Positions 8,619-18,361 of a stretch of DNA of 42,252 nucleotides are shown piece after piece; the first letter of the stretch is position 1; the number at the start of each line of letters is the position of its first letter. Origin of the DNA: Bacteroidetes bacterium 37-13. Its GTDB lineage: Bacteria > Bacteroidota > Bacteroidia > Chitinophagales > LD1. Both the position numbers and the translations under genes were made by a program. Below the pieces are notes generated by a model. That model did not search any database. It saw only the letters and a program-made list of their open reading frames with translations, and had not been told where the DNA came from. The stretch spans positions 1 to 42,252 of the forward strand of contig MKTC01000041.1 of NCBI GenBank assembly GCA_001897535.1, read 5' to 3'.

Positions 8619-9635
8619 ATGTTTCAGGAATTTATTTCAGGTGTTTCACAGCTTGTAGCTGAAAAAAAAAGAAGTGTGATAGTTACACACCGCCAGCCCG
8701 ATGGCGATGCAATGGGTTCTTCTCTTGCTTGGTGGGCTTTTTTGAAAAGTGAAGGTTGCGAAGCGCATTTTATTTCACCAACAGAAATTACGAGGAACTT
8801 AGATTGGCTTCCATTTTTTTCTGAAGCAATTTCTTTTGAACAAAAAGAAGGTAAAAAGAAAGCTACAGAAATTTTAGCACAAGCAGAAGTTATTTACTGT
8901 TTAGACTTTAATGCAATTTCTCGCTTAGAAGAACTTGGAACCTTAATTGCCAATAGCAGTGCTGCTAAAGTGATGATTGACCATCACCGCGAACCCGAAA
9001 GTTTTGCGGCATTTACTTTTAGCGATATTCGATTTGCGGCTACTTGCGAAATGGTGTTTGACGTAATTGAAAAGTTAAGTAAAACCGATAAGATAAGCAA
9101 AGAAATTGCAACGCTTCTTTATGCCGGAATGTGCACAGATACAGGCTTTTTTCAGTTTAATAATACTTCGCCAAATGTGTTGCGCGTGGCCAGTATTTTA
9201 TTGGAAAAAGGTGCGCAACCGGATTACATAAGCGAAATGGTGAATAATATTTTCCATGAACGCAGACTTAACTTTTTCGGTTTTTGCTTAGATAAAAAAT
9301 TGAAACTCACCTGCGGAGGAAAAGTGGCTTATATAATGGCAAGTGCTAAAGAAATTAAACGTTTTCATTTACAAAATGGTGATAGCGAAGGTTTGGTTAA
9401 TTATCCTTTTAAAATAAAAGGCGTGGAAATGACTGCCTATTTTAGTGAAGAAGGGGAGAAAGTGAAGGTTTCTTTTAGAAGCAGAGGCAATACCTTAGAT
9501 ATGAATCAATTCGCCAGAATTTTTTTTGAAGGCGGAGGACATTTTAATGCTTCGGGAGGCAAAAGTTTTCTTTCTGTAGAGGAAACAGAAGCTAAATTTT
9601 TAGAAGCGTTAGAAACTTTATTTCCCAAACAATAA
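8619..9635 (+). CDS. DHH/DHHA1 phosphoesterase, NrnA-like (nanoRNase / pAp phosphatase)
   Basis: This 338-residue cytoplasmic enzyme has the DHH motifs in order: VTHRQPDGDAMGSSLAW (His24, Asp28, Asp30), the DFN motif, VMIDHHREPE and GMCTDTGFFQF. The C-terminal DHHA1 substrate domain ends in FEGGGHFNASGGKS. This is the layout of bacterial NrnA, which degrades short oligoribonucleotides and dephosphorylates 3'-phosphoadenosine 5'-phosphate. Length fits the family. The ATG gives a normal N-terminus. It is divergent from the PhoD gene and precedes the isomerase gene by about 35 bases. Substrate preference within the family cannot be read from sequence alone. Confidence 0.9.
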   Translation: MFQEFISGVSQLVAEKKRSVIVTHRQPDGDAMGSSLAWWAFLKSEGCEAHFISPTEITRNLDWLPFFSEAISFEQKEGKKKATEILAQAEVIYCLDFNAISRLEELGTLIANSSAAKVMIDHHREPESFAAFTFSDIRFAATCEMVFDVIEKLSKTDKISKEIATLLYAGMCTDTGFFQFNNTSPNVLRVASILLEKGAQPDYISEMVNNIFHERRLNFFGFCLDKKLKLTCGGKVAYIMASAKEIKRFHLQNGDSEGLVNYPFKIKGVEMTAYFSEEGEKVKVSFRSRGNTLDMNQFARIFFEGGGHFNASGGKSFLSVEETEAKFLEALETLFPKQ

Positions 9636-9670
9636 ACTTTTACGATAATTGACAGTTGAAAAACACCAAA

Positions 9671-10792
9671 ATGAATAACAATTTAATTATGAAAACAACC
9701 AACTTTGCAATGGCGCTTTTTGCCGGGCTTTTTGCAGCCTGCAACGCAAATGGCAGTAACAAAACTGAAACCGCTTCTTTAAGCGAAGCAATGAATCAAC
9801 CAACAGAACAACAACAAAAAATGAGTCAAGAAAACCTAAAATGGAAAGAAACGCCAGGCTTGTATGCCGAATTTCAAACTTCTAAAGGCACAATTGTGTG
9901 CGAATTAGATTACAAAAAAGTACCAATGACCGTTGGTAACTTCGTAGCTTTAGCCGAAGGCAAAATGAAAAACAGCGCAAAGAAAGAAGGTGTTCCTTTT
10001 TACGATGGGCTGGTTTTTCACCGCGTAATTGCGAACTTTATGATTCAAGGTGGCGACCCACAAGGCACAGGAATGGGCGGGCCCGGCTACCAATTTGCTG
10101 ATGAGTTCGATCCATCGCTTCGCCACACCGGTCCCGGAATTTTATCTATGGCAAACGCAGGACCTGGAACTAACGGCTCTCAGTTTTTTATTACACACAA
10201 AGAAACGCCTTGGTTAGATGGAAAACACAGCGTGTTTGGTCATGTAGTTGAAGGACAAAAAGTGGTTGATGCCATTGCACAAGGCGATAAAATTGAAAAA
10301 CTTTCGATAGTGCGTGTTGGCGATGAGGCTCAAAAATTTGATGGGTTGAAAGCCTTTGCTGATGCTCAAGCTAATGCAATAAAAAAGCAAGAAGATGCTA
10401 AGAAAGCTGCTCGTGCTTCGTTTGAGCAATTAGTGAAAGAAAAATATCCTAAGGCGAAAAGCACCGCTTCCGGTTTATATTACATTATCGAAAAGCAAGG
10501 AACAGGAGAGCAAGCAGTTGCTGGCAAAACTGTAGAAGTTCACTACACCGGAACTTTAGCTGATGGCACAAAATTTGACTCTTCTTTAGATAGAGGTCAG
10601 CCGTTTTCTTTCCAATTAGGCAAAGGAATGGTAATTCGCGGTTGGGACGAAGGCATTGCGCTTTTAAAAGTTGGCAGCAAAGCTAAATTTATTATCCCTT
10701 CAGATTTAGGCTATGGCGAAAGAGGTTTCCCTGGCGCAATACCACAAAACGCAACATTAGTTTTTGATGTTGAATTATTAGGTGTGAAATAA
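9671..10792 (+). CDS. Cyclophilin-FKBP fusion peptidyl-prolyl isomerase, lipoprotein
   Basis: This is a dual-family immunophilin of about 373 residues. A lipoprotein signal ends LFAAC. A cyclophilin domain follows, with [19 protein letters not shown] (catalytic Arg/Phe/Gln region), NGSQFFIT and the Trp of [13 protein letters not shown] Lys/Ala-rich linker joins a complete C-terminal FKBP domain ([48 protein letters not shown]). Both domains keep the residues expected for activity, so it is probably an envelope foldase. ATGs occur at 9671 and 9689; the first was chosen because an A-rich leader precedes it, but the second also gives a good signal peptide. A strong terminator follows. Confidence 0.93.
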   Translation: MNNNLIMKTTNFAMALFAGLFAACNANGSNKTETASLSEAMNQPTEQQQKMSQENLKWKETPGLYAEFQTSKGTIVCELDYKKVPMTVGNFVALAEGKMKNSAKKEGVPFYDGLVFHRVIANFMIQGGDPQGTGMGGPGYQFADEFDPSLRHTGPGILSMANAGPGTNGSQFFITHKETPWLDGKHSVFGHVVEGQKVVDAIAQGDKIEKLSIVRVGDEAQKFDGLKAFADAQANAIKKQEDAKKAARASFEQLVKEKYPKAKSTASGLYYIIEKQGTGEQAVAGKTVEVHYTGTLADGTKFDSSLDRGQPFSFQLGKGMVIRGWDEGIALLKVGSKAKFIIPSDLGYGERGFPGAIPQNATLVFDVELLGVK

Positions 10793-10816
10793 CAAACAAG
10801 ATATTTCTTTAAAGAA

Positions 10817-10851
10817 GGGAAGATTGAAATTCAGTCTTTCCTTTTTTTTTT
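10817..10851 (+). terminator. Rho-independent terminator after the isomerase gene
   Basis: GGGAAGA pairs with TCTTTCC (one G-T wobble), extended by TGA/TCA around a tiny loop. Ten T residues follow directly. It lies 25 bases after the stop codon. Confidence 0.85.
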
Positions 10852-10958
10852 GCTCATGTTTGGGCATTGAAAAAGCAATACACAAAAGGTACTGACCTAA
10901 AAGAATAAAATAATGGATTGATGAACTTAGTTCTGGTTAAGCAATAGCTTCCATTTTG

Positions 10959-11108
10959 CTACTTAATTGAAGATTTAATTATAGACATCAAATAAAAAAG
11001 GAATAATACTATAAGAAGCGCAACGCAGCCCCAAAACGTTTCCGAATTATTATCTTTCTTTTTGTATTGAATTCTCTTGCAAGAAATACAAGTGTTGCCT
11101 ATCACCAT
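10959..11108 (-). CDS. Possible small membrane protein, 49 residues
   Basis: A minus-strand ATG at 11108 opens a 49-codon frame starting MVIGNTCISCKRIQ and ending at a TAG. It has a CxxC pair near the N-terminus, a charged KKKD stretch and one clear transmembrane segment (WGCVALLIVLFLFYLM). It resembles the small zinc-ribbon-plus-anchor proteins of Bacteroidota. It sits in a stretch that otherwise looks decayed, so it may be a leftover rather than a working gene. No ribosome binding site is recognisable. Confidence 0.3.
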   Translation of the reverse strand: MVIGNTCISCKRIQYKKKDNNSETFWGCVALLIVLFLFYLMSIIKSSIK

Positions 11109-11126
11109 AAATTTTTTACAATACTA

Positions 11127-11185
11127 ATACCGATTTGATATCCGTAATAGACCAATAAAATTGTTCTAAACGGCTATCACATCGG
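11127..11185 (-). repeat. Dispersed repeat, copy 1
   Basis: The reverse complement of these 59 bases matches 28156-28214 at 49 of 59 positions. The central 43 bases differ at only three. Nothing coding spans it. It lies between the small ORF and the zinc-ribbon remnant. Its nature (mobile-element end, structured RNA or recombination site) is not evident. Confidence 0.7.
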
Positions 11186-11251
11186 CATTATACAATATAT
11201 TATTGGACTAATTTATAAATCAATTTAGTATAACATGTTGCACTAAGCCAT

Positions 11252-11490
11252 CTACATTATCTGGATCCGTATTTCTTTATGCAACTCTGGTTGTGCAACT
11301 ATTTCGTTTGATAAAAACTCTACACTACAGTTAATGCAATACACTTTTAAAACATTGCTTCGCATACTTCCTCCCACAAAGTTCCAAGAAGTTAGAGCCG
11401 ATCATTTATTTCCTAAAAAGTGCAAAGCCTTCTTTGTCTGCTATAATTTTAACGGAGCCACAACGAGGATATATTAGTTTCCGTTCTGGG
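11252..11490 (-). pseudogene. Remnant of a zinc-ribbon protein gene
   Basis: Two frames together recall a Bacteroidota zinc-ribbon protein. The first part reads PERKLIYPRCGSVKIIADKE up to GFALF and stops. After a frame change the second reads FVGGSMRSNVLKVYCINCS and on to a TAG at 11252. The family pattern is CPxCGS...ADKxGF...GS...V.C.NC. Here the first Cys is Tyr, a TGT-to-TAT type change, and the middle is shortened. I see this as a decayed gene with at least one stop and one frameshift. The rest of the 10852-11576 interval holds only the small ORF and the repeat listed separately. Confidence 0.45.
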
Positions 11491-11576
11491 TTAAACTATG
11501 GTTTTAAAATTAAATGGAATTAAATGAAAGTCTTTTTTATCTGAAACCTATAGAACAGTCAAACTGAAACAATAAA

Positions 11577-11610
11577 AAAAGCCGCTTGAAATTACTCTCA
11601 AGCGGCTTTT
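11577..11610 (-). terminator. Rho-independent terminator of the giant secreted-protein gene
   Basis: GCCGCTTGA and TCAAGCGGC form a perfect nine-base stem with an eight-base loop. A run of seven T residues follows on the minus strand. The symmetrical A and T runs make it possibly bidirectional. It lies just after the stop at 11630. Confidence 0.9.
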
Positions 11611-11629
11611 AAATATTTACTAAAGTTCT

Positions 11630-14600
11630 TTAGCGTTGAATTGCTAACTGTTTAGTGTATGTAGAACCTTCAACTTTTACGCGAACGCTGTACAAACCTG
11701 CAGCGAAGTCTTTCAAATCTAAGTGAATTACTTCATGCTTAGCAGAAGCTGCTTTTTGTTCTAAAACTATTCTACCAAATGCGTCAAATACTTCAACACT
11801 AATTGGTTTCTCGTTTTCTAACTCAACTAAAAGTGTTGCATCGCCCGCAGTTGGGTTTGGATACAAGCTAATTTTACGAACGCCTGAATAAGCACCTTCA
11901 ATACCACTGATAAAGTTGATAGTATCAGTAAGTACAAAAGTACAGTTGTTAGCATCTGTAATGGTTACGGTGTAAGTTCCGGCAGCAGCAGTAATGTTTT
12001 GAGATACTGCAGCATTGCTCCAAACGTATTGGTAAATTGGGCTTCCTCCGTTTACTGTTAATGTAATTGAACCATTGGTAGAACCAACTTGGTCAGTTGA
12101 AACTGAAGTAGCAGATAATGCACTTGCAGGTTGGTTTAAAGTGTCATATAATGTAACCGCACAGCCGTTTGCATCGGTTACGGTAACACTATGAACTCCG
12201 GCAGTTAAACTTGTTACAGAAGCTGTTCCTGCACCATTATCCCATAAGTAAGAATAGCCAGGAGTACCGTCTTGTGCATTTACAGTAGAACCACCGGTTG
12301 CACCACCAAAACATTTCACATCGGTAGAACCCGAAATGGTTGCAGTTAATGCAGTTGCAGGTTCAGTAATGCTATAACTTGCTGAATTTCCAACACAACC
12401 ATCAGCACTTGTAATTGTTGCTTGGTATTGACCAACAGTTAAGTTTGCTAATAATGAATCTGTTTGCCCTGAGTTCCACTGGAACACAAAAGGAGCAGTT
12501 CCGCTTGCCATCACAATAGCAATTGATCCGGTAGAGTCTCCTTTACATTTTACAGAGTCTATTACAACGTTTGCAATATCAGGTACTGCAGATACAGTAA
12601 CAGTATCATTAAAGCTATAGCAACCGGTTAAAGTATAAGTAATTATGAATGGACCGCCTACGCCAGCAATGCTAGGATTAAATTCATTGTTAGGAGTTAT
12701 TCCTGCACCTGTAAATACTCCGCCCGGAGTTGTTGGATATAATGTTTCAGCGCCTGCATCTTCACAGTAAACCGGTTGTAAACCTACAAAACTTGGATCT
12801 TTGGCAGGGGCTTCATAAATAAACAAACTGGTAGTGTCTTGTATAAGACCAAATCCAGGATAAGCAGCTAATTGGATGTAGTAGAACTTGCCCGGAACTA
12901 AACATTCAACTGTATCAATATAAGAAGAAAACATCTCTGCGCCAATAGTAGCATAGTCAGGATTGTCATCGTTTGCACCAAGTAAGGTATAGCCGCCCAA
13001 AGTAGAATCTGAAAGTGAAGCACAATCTGTAGCATCCCACAATGCTAAGCGAGTATCAGTTCCAGGAGAAACAATATATACTCTTCCTGAAGCAGGAGCT
13101 TGAAATTTAACCCAAATTGATTGTAATAAATCTTGGTCGCACCAACTCATAGTACCTTCACAAGTATCGCCTGCAGGGCGTACTTCATTTAGGGCTGCTG
13201 TGTATAGTGTGAAATCATAAGGGCCATTTTGTCCTATAGTACCAACAAATGCATCGCAAGATTCATCACCTTTTAATTGAATTACAATAGAGAAGGTGTC
13301 TGAATATGATGAAGCACAACCGTTTGAGCTAACTTTTGCTCTTCCATAGAAAGTGCCAACAGCATTTAATAATAAAACTAATGAATCGTTATTTACACCT
13401 AATGAAGTATATGGGCCTGAAGGATTAGTAGAAATTTCCCAAGAAATAACATCTCCGGTAAATCCGCTTAATACAAACAGTCCATTGGTATTTGCATCTG
13501 CTGTATCAGGTCCCGAAATTGTGCCGCCAACAGTTGGAGTGGCACAAATAGGAGTTGTGGTATCTACAACAACGGTATAATCTTCAGTTTCTCCCCAGCC
13601 ATAAGTACCACATGAAGATGCTGCAACACTTCCTTCGCGTAAAACTATGCGCATTCTGGTAGCACCAGGCAAGGCAGTTGCTGGTACTGTTACCATTCCG
13701 GTTGGAATAGAACCAAACGCGGTAGTTTGTCCAAAGGTATAAACTACCTCATCTGCATCATCAAAATCGCCATCTTGATTCCAATCAATGTAAGCGCCTA
13801 AATAAGCACCGAAGTGTGTGCCGCCACAGCTTCCATTTCTAACTCTTAATGGGTATTGGAATAGTTTTTGAATGGTGGTAGATAAATTAGTATTGTCTGT
13901 GTAACTTTCACAAGTAGAAGCAGAAGTTCCAGCAACAATAGAGCCAAAGTAAACAGAATCTATTTTTGTATCAGATGTACTTGTTGCATTTGATGCACAG
14001 TAACAAAGTTTAGTAACCAATTTAATTACATTAGAGAAAGACGAATCTGCACAAGTTACTTTCAATCTGTAAAATACAGGAGCAGTTACTGCTTGTGAAG
14101 TTACAAATGCGTTTGTGGCGTTTGCAACATCGCTCCAAACAGTAGAATCACTAGAAACTTGCCATTGGATACTTGCTCCTAAATCATAATTCGTTGCAGT
14201 TAAGTTGGCAGTAGCATTAGTACAAACGGCAGTATTGTTTGCTGCAATTGTGCCTGCGGCAGGTGGATTAGTGCAAGGAGCAGGTTGCACTATTGTAACA
14301 ATATAATCTTCTGTTTCTCCAAAACCATTAGAAGAACATGCATTAGCTTGTGCAACAGTTGTATTGTAAATGTATCTTACCCGCATGTTTATTTTGCCTA
14401 AGGCAGTTCCGGTAGGAATTGTAATAACGGTATCTGCTTGAGTACTTGGTAGTATTCCGTTTTTAATTAAGAAAAATTCACCGCTATCAGTAAATGTTCC
14501 ATTATTGTTAAAGTCGAACCAAACACCAGCTCCGTGTGAGCCGCTTCCTGAGCCGGAGGTAAGCGAAACTTGATAGCTTACGCCTTCTACTAAAGTAGTG

Positions 14601-17137
14601 GTGAATTGACTTTCAGAATAAGAAATATAGCTATTAGGTAAACCATTGCAAGCTGAGCCTTGGTTTGACAATGTGTTAATTGAGAAGTTGTTTATAAAAT
14701 CTCCAGAACTACATCCATTGCTTAGTGCCGGAGTGCAGTAACACATTTTATTGTATAGTTTTAGTACATTAGAAAATACAGAATCTATACAAGTTACTTT
14801 TAATCTGTAATATACTATTCCATTTACTTGTTGTGAAGTAAGTGTAAAATTATTACCACCAACTACGTTAGTCCAACTTAAAGAATCAGTTGAAACTTGC
14901 CATTGAAGCGAAGAACCTAAACCATAATTTTGAACAGTTAATAGAGTTGTAGAATCTAAACAAACAGCAGAATTAGCAGCGCTAATTGTACCGGCAGCAG
15001 GTGGATTTGTGCAAGATGGTGGAGCTGCAATAGTTATGGTATAATCCTCAGTTTCTCCAAAAGACTTTGCAGAGCAGGCATCAGCCTGTGCAACAGTAGT
15101 GTTCCAAATATACCTAACTCTTAACCTTGTTTTTCCATACATTGCAGTATTTGGAATGGTAATATTTGTAGTTCCTAAACCACTTGCCCCAATACTATTG
15201 GAAATTAAGAAAAATTCATTTGCATCAGCAAAACTTCCATTTTGGTTTAGGTCTATCCAAACTCCAGCACCATGCGTACCACTGCCGTTTCCTGCTCTTA
15301 AACGTACAGAATATGGAACAGTAGTCATTAGTGTAGTTGTAAATTGAGTGTCAGGATAAAGAATATAATTTCCCGCTTGTCCGTTACAGCCTGAAGCAGG
15401 ATTAACTAAGGTATTTATAATTAAACTATCAATCATATCCCCTCCGGTGCAGCCATTTGAAAATGTAGGCTTGCAGTAGCAGATAAGAGTAGTTATCTTT
15501 AAAGCATTAGAGAATGTAGAGTCGGTGCAAGTAACTTTAAGCCTATAATATGCAGTAGCCGGATTTGTTGTTGAATACGAAGCGTTTGTAGCACCTTGTA
15601 TATTGCTCCATGCTATGGAGTCGCTTGATTTTTGCCATTGCAAACTTCCACCCAAATCAAAATTTGAAGCCGTTAATGTTAATAAAGAATCTGCACATAA
15701 AGCATTAGCATTTGCGGTTATTGTGCCTGAGGCAGGAGGATTGGTACATGTTGCAATATCTAATGTAACCTTATAGTCTTCAGTTTCTCCATAGGTATAA
15801 CTAGAGCAAACACTTGCTTGGTTAATAGTAGTTCCACTAAAGTATCTAACTCTCATTCTTGTTAAACCCGGGTTAATTGTAGCAGGAACAGCAACGTTTA
15901 TTGTAGCGCTACCGCTGGCAGGAATAGAATTTGATATTAAGTAATACTCACCAGGATCTCCAAAACTACCGTTGCGGTTATAGTCTATCCAAACCGCAGC
16001 GCTATGTGTGCCGGATCCACTACCTGCTTTTAATCTTAATGTATAAGTGCCATTTGCGGTTAAGGTAGTTGTAAATTGATTTTCAGTGTAAGAAATATAG
16101 TTATTAGCTTGCCCGTTACAACCTGATGCGGCATTCAATAAAGTATTTAATGAAAAACTATCAATAAAATCATTGCTGCTACAAGCATTTGTAATTGTAG
16201 GAGTGCAATAGCAATTGTCTAAAGATTTCTTTGATACAGAAACTATATTTGAAAACGCAGAATCTGTGCCATTGCAAGTAACTTTTACTCTGTAATAAGT
16301 TAAGGCAGAAATAGAATCGGTTGTTGAAGTGCCGGTAGCGTTATATTGCTTATTAGTAAAAGTTATACCATCATTTGATTTTTGCCATTGGAATGTTATT
16401 CCGGAAACTCCGCTTGTTTGCCCGCTTAATGATAATGCAAAACCAACTCCGCTACAAACACTATCTACACTTGATGTTAAAGTGCCAGGGGTTGGAATAC
16501 CTGTACATAAAGCTGCTGGTGTAATGTTTAGCTGAACGTTTAGCATGCTAGTTGAAGAAACTGTTCCTTTTCCCGGTGGAGGAGAAGAGTCTTTAGCCCA
16601 ATTTTGATATGTGTAGTTACCCGTAGTGTTAAATCTGAAACTTTTAGCTGAAGATGATGTTTCTATTCCAGAACCTCCTCCGTTAGCTTCAACCAATATC
16701 ATTAAGTTTCCGGTGCCGCTATAAAAAAAAGCTGTATCTAATGTTTTTGTAAGCCAGCTACTATTTACCAAATCTGTACTTAACACATTTCCGCTATAAA
16801 CTAATTTTGCAGTACTTTGTAGCGAAGTAAAAGTATCACCACTTGCGGGAAAAGAATTTAATGCAGTTTCCTTCATATATATCTTAACCGGGGTGCTTGC
16901 CGCAGGAGACGAGGAAGCTGTAACATAAACCCCAAAGGAGGTAATAGTTCCTACCGCTCCAATATCTGCTGACTTATAAATTACAGCAGTTCGCTCATAG
17001 CCATAATAGTTTCCATAAGGTCTTCTATCCGTGGCACTGCCGGTATTTCCTGTCGGAATTGTTACTAATTGTGCAAAACTGCAACTAACATCAAGTGCTA
17101 TCAGAAGCACCAAAATACTTCGTAAAAATTTGTACAT
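11630..17137 (-). CDS. Giant secreted protein: Ig-like/GEVED tandem units, SprB-like repeats, T9SS tail
   Basis: The ATG at 17137 gives 1835 residues with a clean signal peptide (MYKFLRSILVLLIALDVSCS, then FAQ). The longer in-frame start at 17230 would bury that signal, so it was not chosen. After an N-terminal domain of about 190 residues come four tandem units, most near 240 residues, each an Ig-like segment (LQWQxSxDSxxW, YYRLKVTC) followed by a GEVED domain with the motif GETEDY and an acidic DxNxxGxFxD loop. A carbohydrate- or peptide-binding-like domain follows (DESCDAFVGTIG), then about three SprB-like repeats (VKCKGDSTGS, VKCFGGATGG). The end is a type A T9SS sorting domain (SLYPNPTAGD). 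It is probably a surface adhesin or gliding-related filament; the ligand is unknown. A strong terminator follows. Confidence 0.9.
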   Translation of the reverse strand: MYKFLRSILVLLIALDVSCSFAQLVTIPTGNTGSATDRRPYGNYYGYERTAVIYKSADIGAVGTITSFGVYVTASSSPAASTPVKIYMKETALNSFPASGDTFTSLQSTAKLVYSGNVLSTDLVNSSWLTKTLDTAFFYSGTGNLMILVEANGGGSGIETSSSAKSFRFNTTGNYTYQNWAKDSSPPPGKGTVSSTSMLNVQLNITPAALCTGIPTPGTLTSSVDSVCSGVGFALSLSGQTSGVSGITFQWQKSNDGITFTNKQYNATGTSTTDSISALTYYRVKVTCNGTDSAFSNIVSVSKKSLDNCYCTPTITNACSSNDFIDSFSLNTLLNAASGCNGQANNYISYTENQFTTTLTANGTYTLRLKAGSGSGTHSAAVWIDYNRNGSFGDPGEYYLISNSIPASGSATINVAVPATINPGLTRMRVRYFSGTTINQASVCSSYTYGETEDYKVTLDIATCTNPPASGTITANANALCADSLLTLTASNFDLGGSLQWQKSSDSIAWSNIQGATNASYSTTNPATAYYRLKVTCTDSTFSNALKITTLICYCKPTFSNGCTGGDMIDSLIINTLVNPASGCNGQAGNYILYPDTQFTTTLMTTVPYSVRLRAGNGSGTHGAGVWIDLNQNGSFADANEFFLISNSIGASGLGTTNITIPNTAMYGKTRLRVRYIWNTTVAQADACSAKSFGETEDYTITIAAPPSCTNPPAAGTISAANSAVCLDSTTLLTVQNYGLGSSLQWQVSTDSLSWTNVVGGNNFTLTSQQVNGIVYYRLKVTCIDSVFSNVLKLYNKMCYCTPALSNGCSSGDFINNFSINTLSNQGSACNGLPNSYISYSESQFTTTLVEGVSYQVSLTSGSGSGSHGAGVWFDFNNNGTFTDSGEFFLIKNGILPSTQADTVITIPTGTALGKINMRVRYIYNTTVAQANACSSNGFGETEDYIVTIVQPAPCTNPPAAGTIAANNTAVCTNATANLTATNYDLGASIQWQVSSDSTVWSDVANATNAFVTSQAVTAPVFYRLKVTCADSSFSNVIKLVTKLCYCASNATSTSDTKIDSVYFGSIVAGTSASTCESYTDNTNLSTTIQKLFQYPLRVRNGSCGGTHFGAYLGAYIDWNQDGDFDDADEVVYTFGQTTAFGSIPTGMVTVPATALPGATRMRIVLREGSVAASSCGTYGWGETEDYTVVVDTTTPICATPTVGGTISGPDTADANTNGLFVLSGFTGDVISWEISTNPSGPYTSLGVNNDSLVLLLNAVGTFYGRAKVSSNGCASSYSDTFSIVIQLKGDESCDAFVGTIGQNGPYDFTLYTAALNEVRPAGDTCEGTMSWCDQDLLQSIWVKFQAPASGRVYIVSPGTDTRLALWDATDCASLSDSTLGGYTLLGANDDNPDYATIGAEMFSSYIDTVECLVPGKFYYIQLAAYPGFGLIQDTTSLFIYEAPAKDPSFVGLQPVYCEDAGAETLYPTTPGGVFTGAGITPNNEFNPSIAGVGGPFIITYTLTGCYSFNDTVTVSAVPDIANVVIDSVKCKGDSTGSIAIVMASGTAPFVFQWNSGQTDSLLANLTVGQYQATITSADGCVGNSASYSITEPATALTATISGSTDVKCFGGATGGSTVNAQDGTPGYSYLWDNGAGTASVTSLTAGVHSVTVTDANGCAVTLYDTLNQPASALSATSVSTDQVGSTNGSITLTVNGGSPIYQYVWSNAAVSQNITAAAGTYTVTITDANNCTFVLTDTINFISGIEGAYSGVRKISLYPNPTAGDATLLVELENEKPISVEVFDAFGRIVLEQKAASAKHEVIHLDLKDFAAGLYSVRVKVEGSTYTKQLAIQR

Positions 17138-17261
17138 ACTCAAAAAATTAAGTGTTAGAATGAGGCTGTAAACATAGTGCAAAAAAAATCCATTTTTGTA
17201 GTCATGTGCATAAGTAAATAAGATTTTCAACCACTTCTTTCTGTCTAAAAATTTCAGATAG

Positions 17262-17289
17262 TTGTTTTATTCATTTTTTCTTACGTTTG
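17262..17289 (+). promoter_or_regulatory. Bacteroidota-type promoter for pdhA
   Basis: A TTG at 17262-17264 is followed after 17 bases by TACGTTTG (17282-17289), an exact match to TAnnTTTG. Transcription would start near 17296. This excludes the TTG at 17287 as the start codon and supports 17311. Confidence 0.6.
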
Positions 17290-17310
17290 CACTCCTTTAA
17301 AATTAAAGAG

Positions 17311-18303
17311 TTGGCAACAAAATTTACAAAAGAAACTTATTTGTATTGGTACGAACTCATGCTGCGCTTGCGTAGATTTGAAGAACGTGCCGGTATGCTT
17401 TACGGCCAGCAAAAGATTCGCGGTTTTTGCCATTTATATATTGGGCAAGAAGCCGTAGCCGGAGGAATGATGACTGCTTTACACGCAGAAGACAGAGTAA
17501 TAACAGCATATCGCGACCATGCTTTAGCAATAGCAAAAGGTATTTCTTCGCGAGCTGCAATGGCTGAGCTTTATGGCAAAGCTACCGGATGCACACAAGG
17601 AAAAGGTGGCTCCATGCACTTCTTCTCGAAGGAACACAATTTCTTTGGAGGGCACGGAATTGTAGGCGCACAAATTGGATTAGGCGCGGGCATTGCTTTT
17701 TCTGACCAATATTTGGATAAAAAGAATGTAACAATATGCTTTTTTGGCGATGGCGCTGCAAGGCAAGGTATGCTGCACGAAACATTCAATATGGCAATGC
17801 ACTGGAAATTACCTGTGATTTTTGTGTGTGAAAATAATGGCTATGCCATGGGAACTTCAGTGGAGCGCACTTCGAATGTTACACATATTTACAAATTGGG
17901 CGAAGCCTACAATATGCCATCGGAAAGTGTGGACGGAATGAAATGCGAAACCGTTCACGAAGCAATTGAAAAAGCTGCTGAAAGAGCTAGAAATGGCGAA
18001 GGTCCAACCTTTTTAGAAATAAGAACCTACCGCTACAAAGGGCACAGCATGAGCGATCCTGCAAAATATAGAACTAAAGAAGAAGTAGAGTCGTACAAAA
18101 AGTTAGATCCAATAGAAACTACTTTAGAAATAATTTTAAAGAAAAAATGGGCAACGCAAAAGGAAATTGATGCCATTAGTGCAAAAGTTGATGCAGAAAT
18201 GGACGACTGTGTTCAGTTTGCAGAAGAATCTCCTTTTCCTGATGACAGTGAATTATATAACCATATTTACACCCAGCAAGACTATCCTTTTATGACCGAA
18301 TAA
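17311..18303 (+). CDS. pdhA: Pyruvate dehydrogenase E1 component, alpha subunit
   Basis: This protein has about 330 residues, the usual length. With the beta subunit (not in this window) it decarboxylates pyruvate using thiamine diphosphate and passes the acetyl group to E2. Visible motifs are RGFCHLYIGQEAVAGG, the TPP motif GDGAARQG ending ENNGYAMG, and RYKGHSMSDPAKYRTKEE near the phosphorylation-loop region. No ATG lies upstream of the conserved N-terminus. TTG at 17311 gives MATKFTKETYLYWYELMLR, a normal family start, and sits just downstream of a good promoter. The gene is divergent from the giant secreted-protein gene. A TPR protein follows after 58 bases. Confidence 0.94.
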   Translation: MATKFTKETYLYWYELMLRLRRFEERAGMLYGQQKIRGFCHLYIGQEAVAGGMMTALHAEDRVITAYRDHALAIAKGISSRAAMAELYGKATGCTQGKGGSMHFFSKEHNFFGGHGIVGAQIGLGAGIAFSDQYLDKKNVTICFFGDGAARQGMLHETFNMAMHWKLPVIFVCENNGYAMGTSVERTSNVTHIYKLGEAYNMPSESVDGMKCETVHEAIEKAAERARNGEGPTFLEIRTYRYKGHSMSDPAKYRTKEEVESYKKLDPIETTLEIILKKKWATQKEIDAISAKVDAEMDDCVQFAEESPFPDDSELYNHIYTQQDYPFMTE

Positions 18304-18361
18304 AAAGGAAACACAAATAAAATTTTAATCAAACAACATCAATCATTTACAAAAAACAACC

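Noticed and set aside
17138-17230. Longer start for the giant secreted protein
   Set aside because: The extra 31 residues precede a perfect signal peptide and lie in the divergent promoter region.
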